From an uncultured Actinomycetes bacterium (GTDB lineage: Bacteria > Actinomycetota > Actinomycetes > Mycobacteriales > Mycobacteriaceae), in contig CAIRCP010000051.1 of NCBI GenBank assembly GCA_903877095.1, positions 31,860 to 95,859 on the forward strand: a stretch of DNA of 64,000 nucleotides. Reading direction: 5' to 3'. Within the stretch, counting starts at the first letter, position 1. Each line of letters begins with the position of its first letter. Of this stretch, positions 1 through 8,143 are shown one piece after another. The notes beneath the pieces are model-generated. The model did not search any database and was not told where the DNA came from. It saw only the letters and a program-made list of their open reading frames with translations. A program made the position numbers and the translations under genes.

Positions 1-773
1 ACCGCCTCGGAGATCAGGATGCCCAGGCCCGCCAGACCGGTGGGGTGGAACTGGTGGAACTCCATGTCCTCCAAGGGAAGTCCCTTGCGGAAGACGATGC
101 CCAGCCCGTCACCGGTCAGGGTGTGGGCGTTGGAGGTGGTCTTGAACATCCGTCCGGAGCCCCCGGTGGCCAGGACGACGGCCTTGGCGTGGAATACATG
201 GATCTCGCCGGTGGCCAGTTCGTAGGCGACCACCCCGGTGGCCACCGGGCCCCGGGTCGTCTCGGTGAGCACCAGATCCAGTGCGTAGAACTCGTTGAAG
301 AACTTCACATCGTGCTTGACGCAGTTCTGATACAGCGTCTGCAGGATCATGTGGCCGGTGCGGTCCGCGGCGTAGCAGGCCCGGCGGACCGGCGCCTTGC
401 CGTGATCGCGGGTGTGCCCGCCGAACCGGCGCTGGTCGATGCGGCCCTCGGGGGTGCGGTTGAACGGCATCCCCATCTTCTCCAGGTCCAGCACCGCGTC
501 GATGGCTTCCCGGCACATGATCTCGACGGCGTCCTGATCGGCGAGGTAGTCGCCGCCCTTGACGGTGTCGAAGGTGTGCCACTCCCAGTTGTCCTCTTCG
601 ACGTTTGCCAGGGCGGCGCACATCCCGCCCTGCGCTGCGCCGGTGTGGCTGCGAGTGGGATAGAGCTTGGTCAGCACCGCAGTACGCACCCGCGGGCCGG
701 CCTCCACCGCGGCGCGCATGCCGGCGCCGCCGGCGCCGACGATGATGACGTCGTACTTGTGCTCGTGAATCAT
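1..773 (-). CDS. sdhA: Succinate dehydrogenase flavoprotein subunit (partial, C-terminus beyond left edge)
   Basis: SdhA oxidises succinate to fumarate with covalently bound FAD in the membrane-attached TCA-cycle/respiratory complex II. About 257 N-terminal residues are in the window; family members have about 590. The N-terminus has the FAD-binding VGAGGAGMRAA motif (residues 13-23) and TRSHTGAAQGG, whose His43 is the usual covalent FAD attachment site. LATGGSGRMF and EFHQFHPTG are typical of the fumarate reductase/SdhA family. The ATG at 771-773 is the natural start. It lies about 20 bases after the sdhD stop, so sdhC-sdhD-sdhA form one operon, with sdhB expected beyond the edge. Identity is very secure. 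Confidence 0.97.
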   Translation of the reverse strand, partial: MIHEHKYDVIIVGAGGAGMRAAVEAGPRVRTAVLTKLYPTRSHTGAAQGGMCAALANVEEDNWEWHTFDTVKGGDYLADQDAVEIMCREAIDAVLDLEKMGMPFNRTPEGRIDQRRFGGHTRDHGKAPVRRACYAADRTGHMILQTLYQNCVKHDVKFFNEFYALDLVLTETTRGPVATGVVAYELATGEIHVFHAKAVVLATGGSGRMFKTTSNAHTLTGDGLGIVFRKGLPLEDMEFHQFHPTGLAGLGILISEA

Positions 774-792
774 TCGGGAATTCCCCTCGGGG

Positions 793-1236
793 TCACGTGA
801 TGTTGGGGTCGAAGGTCAGCAGCGTGTAGGTGCCGACCACCAGCACCAGCAGCATCGACACGGCCAGCAGTGCGTTGAGCCAGAACTTCGTCGATTCCTT
901 GCGGCTGTAATCGGCGATGATGGTCCGTATCCCGTTGCCGCCGTGCAGTTGGGCCAGCCACAGCATCACCAGATCCCAGATCTGCCAGAACGGCGAGGCC
1001 CAGCGTTGGGCGACGTAGTTGAAGTCGATGCGGTAGACGCCGCCCTGCCACATCAGCCCGATGAACAGATGGCCGACCACCAGGAACAGCAGCACCACGC
1101 CGGAGAACCGCATGAACAGCCAGGCGTACTTCTCGAAATTGGGCATGCCGCCGCGCTTGCGCGGCGATCGCGGGTTGTCCAGGCTGGCGGGACGGTCGTG
1201 GTCCTTCTCCCGGACCGGGGCGACCGGGCGGGTCAC
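793..1236 (-). CDS. sdhD: Succinate dehydrogenase hydrophobic membrane anchor subunit
   Basis: SdhD is one of the two membrane subunits that anchor SdhAB and pass electrons to the quinone pool. The 147-residue product has a basic N-terminus followed by MPNFEKYAWLFMRFSGVVLL and three hydrophobic segments, with the SPFWQIWDLVMLWLAQLHGG region in the middle. It is close to what I remember of M. tuberculosis Rv3317. I chose the GTG at 1236 because its GTGA overlaps the sdhC stop by four bases, the usual translational coupling here. A downstream ATG at MPNFEKY would give a shorter protein. Function rests on family and operon position. Confidence 0.93.
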   Translation of the reverse strand: MTRPVAPVREKDHDRPASLDNPRSPRKRGGMPNFEKYAWLFMRFSGVVLLFLVVGHLFIGLMWQGGVYRIDFNYVAQRWASPFWQIWDLVMLWLAQLHGGNGIRTIIADYSRKESTKFWLNALLAVSMLLVLVVGTYTLLTFDPNIT

Positions 1237-1628
1237 AGGAACCGCTCCGCCATGTGCATCCCGATCACGACAGTGGAGGGGACCATCACCAAAAGCCAGA
1301 TCCCGGCCACGGCCCACAGCATCTGGCGCTGGTAGCGCGGCCCCTTCCACCAGAAGTCGACCAGGATCACCCGCAGTCCATTGAGCCCGTGGTAGAGCAC
1401 GCAGGCCACCAGGCCCAGTTCCATCAGACCGATGATCGGAGTTTTGTAGGTGTCGACGACCTGGTTGTAGGCCTCCGGGCTGACTCGCACCAGGGCGGTA
1501 TCGAGCACGTGCACAAAGAGGAAAAAGAAGACGGTCGCGCCGGTGATCCGGTGCAGCACCCACGACCACATGCCTGGGTCGCCGCGGTAGAGGGTCCGTC
1601 GCTTCGTCCTGCTCAGCGTGCTGCTCAT
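1233..1628 (-). CDS. sdhC: Succinate dehydrogenase cytochrome b-556 subunit
   Basis: SdhC is the haem b-binding membrane subunit of complex II and works with SdhD at the quinone site. The protein is 131 residues. It has the family signature RGDPGMWSWVLHRITGA near the N-terminus, then three membrane segments. His residues in HRITG and HVLDT are candidates for haem or quinone contacts. The ATG at 1628 is preferred because a GGAGG ribosome-binding site lies five bases upstream. A TTG four codons earlier lies inside that site and is unlikely. It is the first gene of sdhCDA(B). Confidence 0.93.
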   Translation of the reverse strand: MSSTLSRTKRRTLYRGDPGMWSWVLHRITGATVFFFLFVHVLDTALVRVSPEAYNQVVDTYKTPIIGLMELGLVACVLYHGLNGLRVILVDFWWKGPRYQRQMLWAVAGIWLLVMVPSTVVIGMHMAERFL

Positions 1629-1658
1629 CAGCGCCTCCAACGCGTCGGATTCACGAAG

Positions 1659-1664
1659 AATCTA
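1659..1664 (-). promoter_or_regulatory. Candidate -10 element for sdhCDA
   Basis: On the minus strand TAGATT fits the mycobacterial TANNNT -10 consensus. It would start transcription about 24 bases upstream of the sdhC ATG, leaving room for the GGAGG site. No convincing -35 is visible. The rest of the 1629-1889 divergent region, between sdhC and add, shows no further gene. M. tuberculosis has cdd and deoA beside add at this position. Confidence 0.35.
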
Positions 1665-1889
1665 ACCCCCTTTGGTCTGGGAAAAGGGTGACGTTGAGAT
1701 TACGGCTTGGGTTTGCGCGGCGGCCTCGATCCGGACGAGGTGTGACTGCAATTGCACCGGTGAACGGTAAGACCATGCATGACAAGCGGATACGAGCGCC
1801 TGAGCAATCACCACGGGGTTATCCGCCCCGGTCGGAAAGGCTTGCGATGTGCAGAAAATCTCACTGTCGCGGGAGCACAATGGCTACTG

Positions 1890-2978
1890 ATGACCACGCC
1901 GCTCACTCTTGAGATGATCAGGCACGCACCCAAGGCGCTACTGCACGACCACCTCGACGGCGGACTGCGGCCGTCGACGGTCATCGACATCGCCGGCCAG
2001 GTCGGCTACGACGGCCTGCCCAGCACCGACGAACCCGAACTGGCGGCGTGGTTCCGCACCGCCGCGCACAGTGGGTCGCTGGTGCGCTACCTCGAACCGT
2101 TCGCGCACACCGTCGCCGTGATGCAGACCCCCGACGCGCTGCATCGGGTGGCCCTGGAGTGTGTGGTGGATCTCGCCGCGGACAACGTGGTCTACGCCGA
2201 GGTCCGATTCGCACCGGAACTGCACATCAACGGCGGGCTGTCGCTCGACGACGTGATGGAGGCGGTGCTGGCCGGATTCGTCGAGGGGGAGAAGGCGGCG
2301 GCAGCGGTGGGACGGACCATCGTGGTGCGGTGTCTGGTGACTGCGATGCGGCATGCCGCGCGTTCCCGGGATATCGCCGAACTGGCGATCCGCTTCCGCG
2401 ACCAGGGTGTGGTGGGGTTCGACATCGCCGGCGCCGAGGCCGGTTACCCGCCGTCACGGCATCTGGACGCCTTTGAGTACATGCGATCGAACAACGCGCG
2501 CTTCACCATTCACGCCGGCGAGGCGTTCGGCTTGCCGTCCATCCACGAGGCGCTGGCGTTCTGCGGCGCCGATCGACTCGGCCACGGCGTGCGCATCGCC
2601 GACGACATCGAGGTGGCACCCGACGGATCCGCGGTTCTGGGCCGGCTGGCAGCGTTGGTTCGCGACAAGCGAATTCCGCTGGAGATGTGCCCGAGTTCGA
2701 ACGTGCAGACCGGAGCGGTGCCCAGTATCGACAAGCACCCGTTCGATCTCTTGGCGCGACTGCGTTTCCGGGTCACCGTCAATACCGACAACCGGTTGAT
2801 GAGCGACACCACCATGAGCCTGGAGATGTCGCGCCTGGTCGACGCCTTCGGCTACGGCTGGAGCGATCTGGAGCGGTTCACCATCAATGCGATGAAGTCG
2901 GCGTTCATTCACTTCGACGAGCGGCTGGAAATCATCGACGAGGTGATCAAGCCGCGTTACGCCGTGCTCGTCGGCTAG
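1890..2978 (+). CDS. add: Adenosine deaminase
   Basis: Add hydrolyses adenosine (and deoxyadenosine) to inosine and ammonia in cytosolic purine salvage. The 362-residue protein carries the zinc-binding HDHLDGG (His16 and His18), the [10 protein letters not shown] motif, RLGHGVRI with the catalytic His, and [16 protein letters not shown] holds the late Asp that normally binds zinc. I chose ATG 1890 because [25 protein letters not shown] matches mycobacterial Add N-termini; the frame stays open 37 codons further upstream without conserved sequence. It is divergent from sdhC. cdd and deoA, its usual partners, are not adjacent here. Confidence 0.95.
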   Translation: MTTPLTLEMIRHAPKALLHDHLDGGLRPSTVIDIAGQVGYDGLPSTDEPELAAWFRTAAHSGSLVRYLEPFAHTVAVMQTPDALHRVALECVVDLAADNVVYAEVRFAPELHINGGLSLDDVMEAVLAGFVEGEKAAAAVGRTIVVRCLVTAMRHAARSRDIAELAIRFRDQGVVGFDIAGAEAGYPPSRHLDAFEYMRSNNARFTIHAGEAFGLPSIHEALAFCGADRLGHGVRIADDIEVAPDGSAVLGRLAALVRDKRIPLEMCPSSNVQTGAVPSIDKHPFDLLARLRFRVTVNTDNRLMSDTTMSLEMSRLVDAFGYGWSDLERFTINAMKSAFIHFDERLEIIDEVIKPRYAVLVG

Positions 2979-3145
2979 CCTCCCGCCGCATGGCGGCGGC
3001 TGTTACCGGACCGATCGCCTGTTAATTGCCCTGTAGCTTTGCCGAAAATAAGGTAATCCTTTGCTGAGTCAGGCAGGAATCAAGGTTTGCTGGCATTGTT
3101 AGGTGGCGATCAGTGGTTGTTCGAGCGGGACGGGAGGTGACCAGT

Positions 3146-3628
3146 ATGGGAACACGTCAAGACGCTGCTGACGAGCTGGACACCCGCTTGAAGGACTTTG
3201 CCGCCACCCTCGTCTCCCGTGGCCTGCGGCCGAGGCGGGTTCCCTACGGTCGGGAACGGACGGCGGGACTGATCAGGCACCGCTCGCCCCGGGGATTCGT
3301 CCTCTATGCGGTCGGGCCGCGCGTGGTGATGCTCCTGCCCGACGGCCGACTGTGGCAGTACCACGAACGGCGAAACGCCGAAGGTATCTTCTTCGATGCC
3401 CGGACCGATTACGCCCGCGCCGAGCACGGCTCTCTTCCGCTGAGCGGTGGCCGGTTCAGCTACCTGGGCGCCGTCATCGGCAAAATCCACTTCGGATACC
3501 GGGAGGACGCGGTGCTCGCGGACACCCCGGCCGGTTTCGAACTCGGCGCGATCATCGGGCGCGACGCAGATTCGCCGACCTATTTGCAGGTCGACGAGGC
3601 CTTCGCCGCCATCATGGACGGCCTCTGA
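3146..3628 (+). CDS. Conserved hypothetical protein
   Basis: I do not recognise this 160-residue protein. It has no signal peptide, no membrane segment and no motif I can assign. The composition is mixed alpha/beta, with runs such as RGFVLYAVGPRVVMLLPDGRLWQY and RFSYLGAVIGKIHFGY that suggest a small beta-rich domain. The start at ATG 3146 is supported by a strong GGGAGGTGA ribosome-binding site five bases upstream; an earlier GTG would put that site inside the gene. It is convergent with the next gene, with only six bases between stop codons. Cytoplasmic location is inferred. Confidence 0.8.
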   Translation: MGTRQDAADELDTRLKDFAATLVSRGLRPRRVPYGRERTAGLIRHRSPRGFVLYAVGPRVVMLLPDGRLWQYHERRNAEGIFFDARTDYARAEHGSLPLSGGRFSYLGAVIGKIHFGYREDAVLADTPAGFELGAIIGRDADSPTYLQVDEAFAAIMDGL

Positions 3629-3634
3629 GCGACG

Positions 3635-4909
3635 CTATTCGCGCCGCAGCCGGGACTCGACGAACCTCTCCAACTCTTCCCACTCAGCCACGGCCCTGGA
3701 ATACGGGCCGTTGGGCCGGTTGGTCGACTCGGGGTCGAGGGTGTGGTTCACCAGGCGGCCGAGTGCGGTGTCCTCGCTGAGCAGACGGTCGACGGTGTCG
3801 TCTTCGGAGTAGTCGCCGACATCGCGCACGAACTCGATGGCCAGGTTCAGTTGGTCGCGGTCGATGGCCTCCGGGCCGTCGGTGATGTCGTCGGCCAGCC
3901 CGCTGAGGACGTAGACGTTGTCGTCGGTCACGTCCACCCGTAGCGAGCCGTCGGTGGCGGCGGTGCGGATGTCGTCGTAGGTGCTCAGGTTGGCCAGGTC
4001 GTGATCGTGCTCGTCGGCCAGGTAGCGGGCCAGGGTCCGCTCGGACGGGAACACGCTGATGCGGCCGTTGCGGCCGAGGAAGATCGGCTTCTCGTCGTAG
4101 TAGCAGCGCAGCGTGTACAGCGTTCCGCCGCTGGTCATCACCCGGACCGGGTCGATGCCGACGTGCTCCCAGAACCGCGCGTCACCGCCGAGCACCAGCG
4201 TGTCGGCCGCGCTGCGGCCGCCCACCACGGCCTCCGGCACGTCGCTGTCGGCCTCGGTGTCGGCGCCCGCCAGTGCCATCAGCGGCGCCTCGTCCTCGAT
4301 GACCTCTTCGTAGGGTTCGTCCAGTTCGGCGGCGGCCTGCGCGGCGAGGCCCGCGTCCACCTCCGGGGTCCGGATGATCTCGTCGATCGCCGACACCACC
4401 CCGTCCCAGCCGCGGGCGACGATCTCGCCGATCCCCTCCCAGCGCTTGCGGCCGGCCCGGCCGGTGAACTGCTCCACCCCGCCGGTGACCAGTCCGAGGG
4501 TCGGGTTGCCGTTGAAGAAACGGGTGACCGCCGGCAACTCGCACACCGAGCCGATCGAGGAGACGACGGCCAACGTGTTGGCCAGCGAGTTCACCGACTC
4601 CGCCGTGGGCTTGTCGGCCAGCAGCTCCGCGACGCCGATCAGGTCGGCCTGGCGGTCCGGGCCGGGTTGCAGCTTGTGGGCGTTGGCCTGGGCCAGCCGA
4701 TCCCAGCCCGGATGGTCGGTGAGGTCGTTGTCGGTGTCGGTGCGGACGAACGCCGTCAGGTCGGCGACCGACTCCAAGGCGTAGAGATCCTCGTCCTTGC
4801 CGAGGAATCCCTCCCACTCGTCTCCGGCGTCGCGCCACCGGGGCGCCCACAGGGTGTAGAGGTCACCAGCGGTGACGCCCAGGCGGATCGGTACAAGCTC
4901 TGCGGACAT
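3635..4909 (-). CDS. Conserved hypothetical protein, Rv3311-like
   Basis: This is a 424-residue acidic cytosolic protein without signal or membrane segments. Length, N-terminus ([21 protein letters not shown]) and position beside upp match the mycobacterial conserved protein Rv3311, whose function is unknown to me. An N-terminal region of about 180 residues is followed by an acidic linker (about 190-225), then a C-terminal domain starting near [14 protein letters not shown]. It is divergent from upp, with 33 bases between start codons. M. tuberculosis has sapM in this gap; here there is no room for it. Confidence 0.85.
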   Translation of the reverse strand: MSAELVPIRLGVTAGDLYTLWAPRWRDAGDEWEGFLGKDEDLYALESVADLTAFVRTDTDNDLTDHPGWDRLAQANAHKLQPGPDRQADLIGVAELLADKPTAESVNSLANTLAVVSSIGSVCELPAVTRFFNGNPTLGLVTGGVEQFTGRAGRKRWEGIGEIVARGWDGVVSAIDEIIRTPEVDAGLAAQAAAELDEPYEEVIEDEAPLMALAGADTEADSDVPEAVVGGRSAADTLVLGGDARFWEHVGIDPVRVMTSGGTLYTLRCYYDEKPIFLGRNGRISVFPSERTLARYLADEHDHDLANLSTYDDIRTAATDGSLRVDVTDDNVYVLSGLADDITDGPEAIDRDQLNLAIEFVRDVGDYSEDDTVDRLLSEDTALGRLVNHTLDPESTNRPNGPYSRAVAEWEELERFVESRLRRE

Positions 4910-4942
4910 GGCGGACAGCCTAACGACTTACAGTCTGTGCCT

Positions 4943-5566
4943 ATGGACGTGACTGTCATCGACCATCCGCTGGCGGCCGCCCGGCTCACCACACTGCGCA
5001 ACGAGAACACCGACAATGCGGCGTTTCGGGCTGCGCTGCGGGACCTCACCCACATGCTGGTGTACGAGGCAACCCGGGCTGCGCGCAGCGAGCAGATCGT
5101 CGTGCGGACCCCGCTGGCCGACACCCTCGGCAGCCGGCTCGCCACGCCGCCGCTGCTGGTGCCGGTGCTGCGGGCGGGTCTGGGCATGGTCGATCAGGCG
5201 CACGCGCTCATCCCGGAGGCGCGGGTGGGTTTCGTCGGCGTGGCGCGCGACGAGACGACCCATCAGCCGGTTCCTTACCTGGAATCGCTGCCGGCCGACC
5301 TGCGGTCCCAGCCGGTGATGGTGCTCGACCCGATGCTGGCCACCGGCGGGTCGATGGTGTTCACCCTCGAACTGCTGCAGGATCGCGGCGCGATCGACAT
5401 CACCGTGATCTGTGTGGTCTGTGCGCCGGAAGGCATTGCGGCGCTGGAGAAAGCGGCACCGCAGGCGCGTCTGTTCACCGCGACGATCGACGATGGGCTC
5501 AACGACGTCGCCTACATCGTCCCAGGGCTGGGCGATGCGGGGGACCGGCAGTTCGGGCCGCGTTAA
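4943..5566 (+). CDS. upp: Uracil phosphoribosyltransferase
   Basis: Upp converts uracil and PRPP to UMP in pyrimidine salvage. The protein is 207 residues, the same length as mycobacterial Upp. [14 protein letters not shown] is the PRPP-binding loop and the C-terminal [15 protein letters not shown] is the uracil-binding signature. It starts at ATG 4943 ([15 protein letters not shown]). The TAA stop overlaps the TAA of the convergent purine nucleoside phosphorylase gene inside a TTAA palindrome (5563-5566), so the two genes share their last bases. A terminator between them is impossible; each mRNA must run into the other gene. Function is certain from the family. Confidence 0.96.
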   Translation: MDVTVIDHPLAAARLTTLRNENTDNAAFRAALRDLTHMLVYEATRAARSEQIVVRTPLADTLGSRLATPPLLVPVLRAGLGMVDQAHALIPEARVGFVGVARDETTHQPVPYLESLPADLRSQPVMVLDPMLATGGSMVFTLELLQDRGAIDITVICVVCAPEGIAALEKAAPQARLFTATIDDGLNDVAYIVPGLGDAGDRQFGPR

Positions 5567-6348
5567 AGGCTCTCGATGACGGCGGCCAGCAGATCGCCGA
5601 CGTCGCGGGCCGAGTCGCGTCCGGCGGCCAGCACCTCGTCATGGCTCAGGGGTGCACCGGTCATCCCGGCAGCGAGATTGGTCACCAGCGACACCCCGAG
5701 CACTTCGGCGCCGGCCGCCCGCGCGGCGATGGTTTCGTGGACCGTCGACATGCCGACCAGGTCGGCCCCCAGGGTGCGCAGCATCCGGATCTCGGCCGGA
5801 GTCTCGTAGTGCGGCCCGGGCACGGCGGCGTAGACGCCGTCGGCCAGTCCCGGATCGACGCGGCGGGCCACCTCGCGCAGCCGGGGCGAGTAGGCGTCGA
5901 CCAGGTCGACGAACTGTGCCCCGACCAGCGGTGAACGGGCCGTCAGGTTGAGGTGGTCGCTGATCAGCACCGGCTGGCCCACCCGGTAGTCCGACCGCAG
6001 CCCGCCGGCCGCGTTGGTCAGGATGACGACGTCGGCGCCGGCTGCGCAGGCGGTGCGCACCGGATGCACCACATGGTTCAGGTCGTGGCCCTCGTAGGCG
6101 TGGATCCGGCCGAGGAAAACCAGGACGCGCTTGCCGGCGATCACGACCGACAGCGCCTGTCCGTGATGACCGTCGGCGCTGGGCGGCAGGAAGCCGGGCA
6201 ATTCGGCCATCGGGACCTCGGCCGCCGGCATTCCCAGGGCGGCGGCAGCCGGAGCCCAGCCCGACCCGAGGACGACGGCCACGTCGTGGTGCTCGACGCC
6301 GCTGAACTCGGCCACTGCGGCTGCCGCTTGAACGGCGTCTGGACTCAC
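5563..6348 (-). CDS. punA: Purine nucleoside phosphorylase
   Basis: This trimeric-type phosphorylase splits inosine or guanosine with phosphate into base and ribose-1-phosphate. Its product feeds the same salvage network as add and upp. The 261-residue protein has the phosphate-binding LGSGW loop, [10 protein letters not shown], the [14 protein letters not shown] segment, MSTVHE and VTNLAAG with the base-binding Asn. It corresponds to M. tuberculosis Rv3307, also annotated deoD. The start is GTG 6348; amiA1 diverges 35 bases away. In M. tuberculosis pmmB lies between this gene and upp; here the two genes overlap, so pmmB is absent from this locus. Confidence 0.94.
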   Translation of the reverse strand: MSPDAVQAAAAVAEFSGVEHHDVAVVLGSGWAPAAAALGMPAAEVPMAELPGFLPPSADGHHGQALSVVIAGKRVLVFLGRIHAYEGHDLNHVVHPVRTACAAGADVVILTNAAGGLRSDYRVGQPVLISDHLNLTARSPLVGAQFVDLVDAYSPRLREVARRVDPGLADGVYAAVPGPHYETPAEIRMLRTLGADLVGMSTVHETIAARAAGAEVLGVSLVTNLAAGMTGAPLSHDEVLAAGRDSARDVGDLLAAVIESL

Positions 6349-6383
6349 GGCACAGACCCTATCGGCGATGCAATACTGGCCCG

Positions 6384-7556
6384 ATGCCCTTGGCCGACAT
6401 CGCAGAGTCGTGGCTGGCTGCGCACTATGACGACCTGGTCGCGTGGCGCCGTCACATCCACCGCCACCCCGAGTTGGGACGCCAGGAGTTCGCCACCACC
6501 CAGTACGTCGCCGACCGGCTCGTCGATGCGGGGCTCAATCCGAAGGCCCTCCCCGGAGGCACCGGACTGATCTGTGATTTCGGCCCAGAACACGCGCCGC
6601 GGATCGCGCTGCGCGCCGACATGGACGCACTGCCCATGGCCGAGCGCACCGGTGCGGCCTACACCTCGACGGTGCCGGGGGTCGCGCACGCCTGCGGGCA
6701 CGACGCGCACACCGCGATCCTGCTCGGCGCGGCGACCGCGCTGTCGTCGGCCCCGGAACTGCCGATGGGTGTGCGGTTGATCTTCCAGCCGGCCGAGGAA
6801 CTGATGCCCGGCGGCGCGCTCGACTCCATCGCCGCGGGCGCGCTGAACGGGGTGTCGCGGATCTTCGCGCTGCACTGCGATCCGCGGCTGTCGGTGGGCC
6901 GGGTGGCCATCACCGCGGGGCCGATCACCTCAGCCGCGGACTCCCTGGAGATCACGCTGCACTCCCCGGGCGGGCACACCTCCCGTCCGCATCTCACCGC
7001 CGATCTGGTGTACGGGATGGGCACGGTCATCACCGGTCTGCCCGGGGTGCTGTCCCGCCGTGTCGACCCCCGCAACGCCACCGTGATGGTGTGGGGTGCG
7101 GCGAATGCCGGCGTCGCGGCCAACGCCATTCCTCAGATCGGGACCCTTGCCGGCACCGTGCGGACGGCCAGCCGGGAGACTTGGCTGGAGCTGGAAAGCC
7201 TTGTGGGCGAGATCGTTTCGGGCCTGTTGGCACCGCTTGGCATCGAGCATTCGCTGCAGTACCGGCGAGGGGTGCCGCCCGTGGTCAACGAGGAGCGCAG
7301 CACCCAGATCATGACGCACGCCATCGAGGCGATCGGGCCCGAAGCGCTGGCCGACACCCAGCAGTCCGGCGGCGGGGAGGACTTCTCCTGGTACCTCGAG
7401 GATGTGCCCGGGGCGATGGCCCGGCTTGGGGTGTGGGGCGGCGACGGTCCGCAACTCGACCTGCATCAGCCGAACTTCGACCTCGACGAGCGTGCGCTGG
7501 CCGTCGGGGTGCGGGTGCTCGTCAATATCGTGGAGCGGTCCGCGGAGTTCGAGTAG
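6384..7556 (+). CDS. amiA1: M20-family amidohydrolase/peptidase, AmiA1-like
   Basis: This cytosolic metal-dependent hydrolase of the M20/M40 amidase family cleaves N-acyl amino acids or related amides; the substrate is unknown. The 390-residue protein shows [10 protein letters not shown], the metal-ligand motif [10 protein letters not shown] (residues 100-109) and [10 protein letters not shown] with the general-base Glu pair. [10 protein letters not shown] marks the dimerisation domain and [11 protein letters not shown] the late metal-binding region. Sequence and length fit mycobacterial AmiA1 (Rv3305c). The paralogue amiB1, usually adjacent, is missing. The start is ATG 6384. The gene is convergent with the gamma-glutamylcyclotransferase-like gene. 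Confidence 0.88.
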   Translation: MPLADIAESWLAAHYDDLVAWRRHIHRHPELGRQEFATTQYVADRLVDAGLNPKALPGGTGLICDFGPEHAPRIALRADMDALPMAERTGAAYTSTVPGVAHACGHDAHTAILLGAATALSSAPELPMGVRLIFQPAEELMPGGALDSIAAGALNGVSRIFALHCDPRLSVGRVAITAGPITSAADSLEITLHSPGGHTSRPHLTADLVYGMGTVITGLPGVLSRRVDPRNATVMVWGAANAGVAANAIPQIGTLAGTVRTASRETWLELESLVGEIVSGLLAPLGIEHSLQYRRGVPPVVNEERSTQIMTHAIEAIGPEALADTQQSGGGEDFSWYLEDVPGAMARLGVWGGDGPQLDLHQPNFDLDERALAVGVRVLVNIVERSAEFE

Positions 7557-7618
7557 AGGCTTTATTCGGCGGGGCTCACGTCTTATTCGGCAGGGCTCAG
7601 GCTTTATTCGGCAGGGCC
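7557..7618. repeat. Three-copy 21-bp tandem repeat in a convergent gap
   Basis: TTATTCGGC recurs at 7562, 7583 and 7604 (period 21), followed by CAGGGCTCA-like sequence. The third copy contains the TAA stop of the minus-strand gene; the other two lie between the stops of the two convergent genes. The spacing is a multiple of three, so each copy repeats the last codons (PAE) plus an in-frame stop on the minus strand. It looks like replication slippage. Confidence 0.85.
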
Positions 7619-8083
7619 GGGCCCGACGTTGCGGGCCGGCCTGGTGCGGATGTCGTGCACGTACGCGGCCGGCGCCCCGGCCACCTCTGCCGCGTCGGAC
7701 ATCACCCCCAGGTAGCGCGCCGACGGCAGACCGCCTTCCCACGCGTCGACGACATAGAGCCACGCCAGTACGGGATCGGTGGTGGTGTCGGAGGTTTCGC
7801 GGTCGATACGGCACCGGATCTTCTTGTGCAGGGACAACTCGGTGCCCTCCCAGCGATCCATGTTCAGTTCGTCAGACGCGGTGACGTCGTAGAGCACGAC
7901 GAACACGCTGGAGGCGACGTCCTCGACCAGCGTCGCCAGCGCGCCTTCCCAGCCGATGTCCTCACCGGCGAACGTCAGCCGCCAGCCGTGCAGCCAGCCG
8001 GTACCGGCCATCGGGGAGTGCGGCGCCCGCTCCAGCATCTGCTCGGGGTCCATGTTGGACCCGTAGGCGGCGTAGAGAGGCAC
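7604..8083 (-). CDS. Gamma-glutamylcyclotransferase-like protein (Rv3304-like)
   Basis: The 159-residue cytosolic protein belongs to the gamma-glutamylcyclotransferase (GGCT/AIG2-like) fold. YAAYGSNM at residues 3-10 is the substrate-binding YGSN signature, and LYDVTASDELNMDRWEG resembles the family's region after the catalytic Glu. Family enzymes form 5-oxoproline from gamma-glutamyl peptides, but no substrate is proven for this subgroup. The best start is GTG 8083 (VPLYAAYGSNM), which matches Rv3304; upstream codons are unconserved and no clear ribosome-binding site is seen. It is divergent from lpdA, with a copy of the GC-rich repeat in between. Confidence 0.82.
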   Translation of the reverse strand: MPLYAAYGSNMDPEQMLERAPHSPMAGTGWLHGWRLTFAGEDIGWEGALATLVEDVASSVFVVLYDVTASDELNMDRWEGTELSLHKKIRCRIDRETSDTTTDPVLAWLYVVDAWEGGLPSARYLGVMSDAAEVAGAPAAYVHDIRTRPARNVGPGPAE

Positions 8084-8106
8084 GAAGGAAGCGTAGGCGT
8101 TAACCG

Positions 8107-8132
8107 GCGGGCAGGAGCGAAGCGACCCGGGA
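8107..8132 (+). repeat. Single copy of the GC-rich interspersed repeat
   Basis: The sequence GGGCAGGAGCGAAGCGACCC, continuing GGGAA, is nearly the same as the 36-bp units at 37975-38073 and the copy at 34259-34288. It sits in the divergent gap upstream of lpdA, just before the lpdA ribosome-binding region. Confidence 0.75.
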
Positions 8133-8143
8133 AAGGCTAGTTT

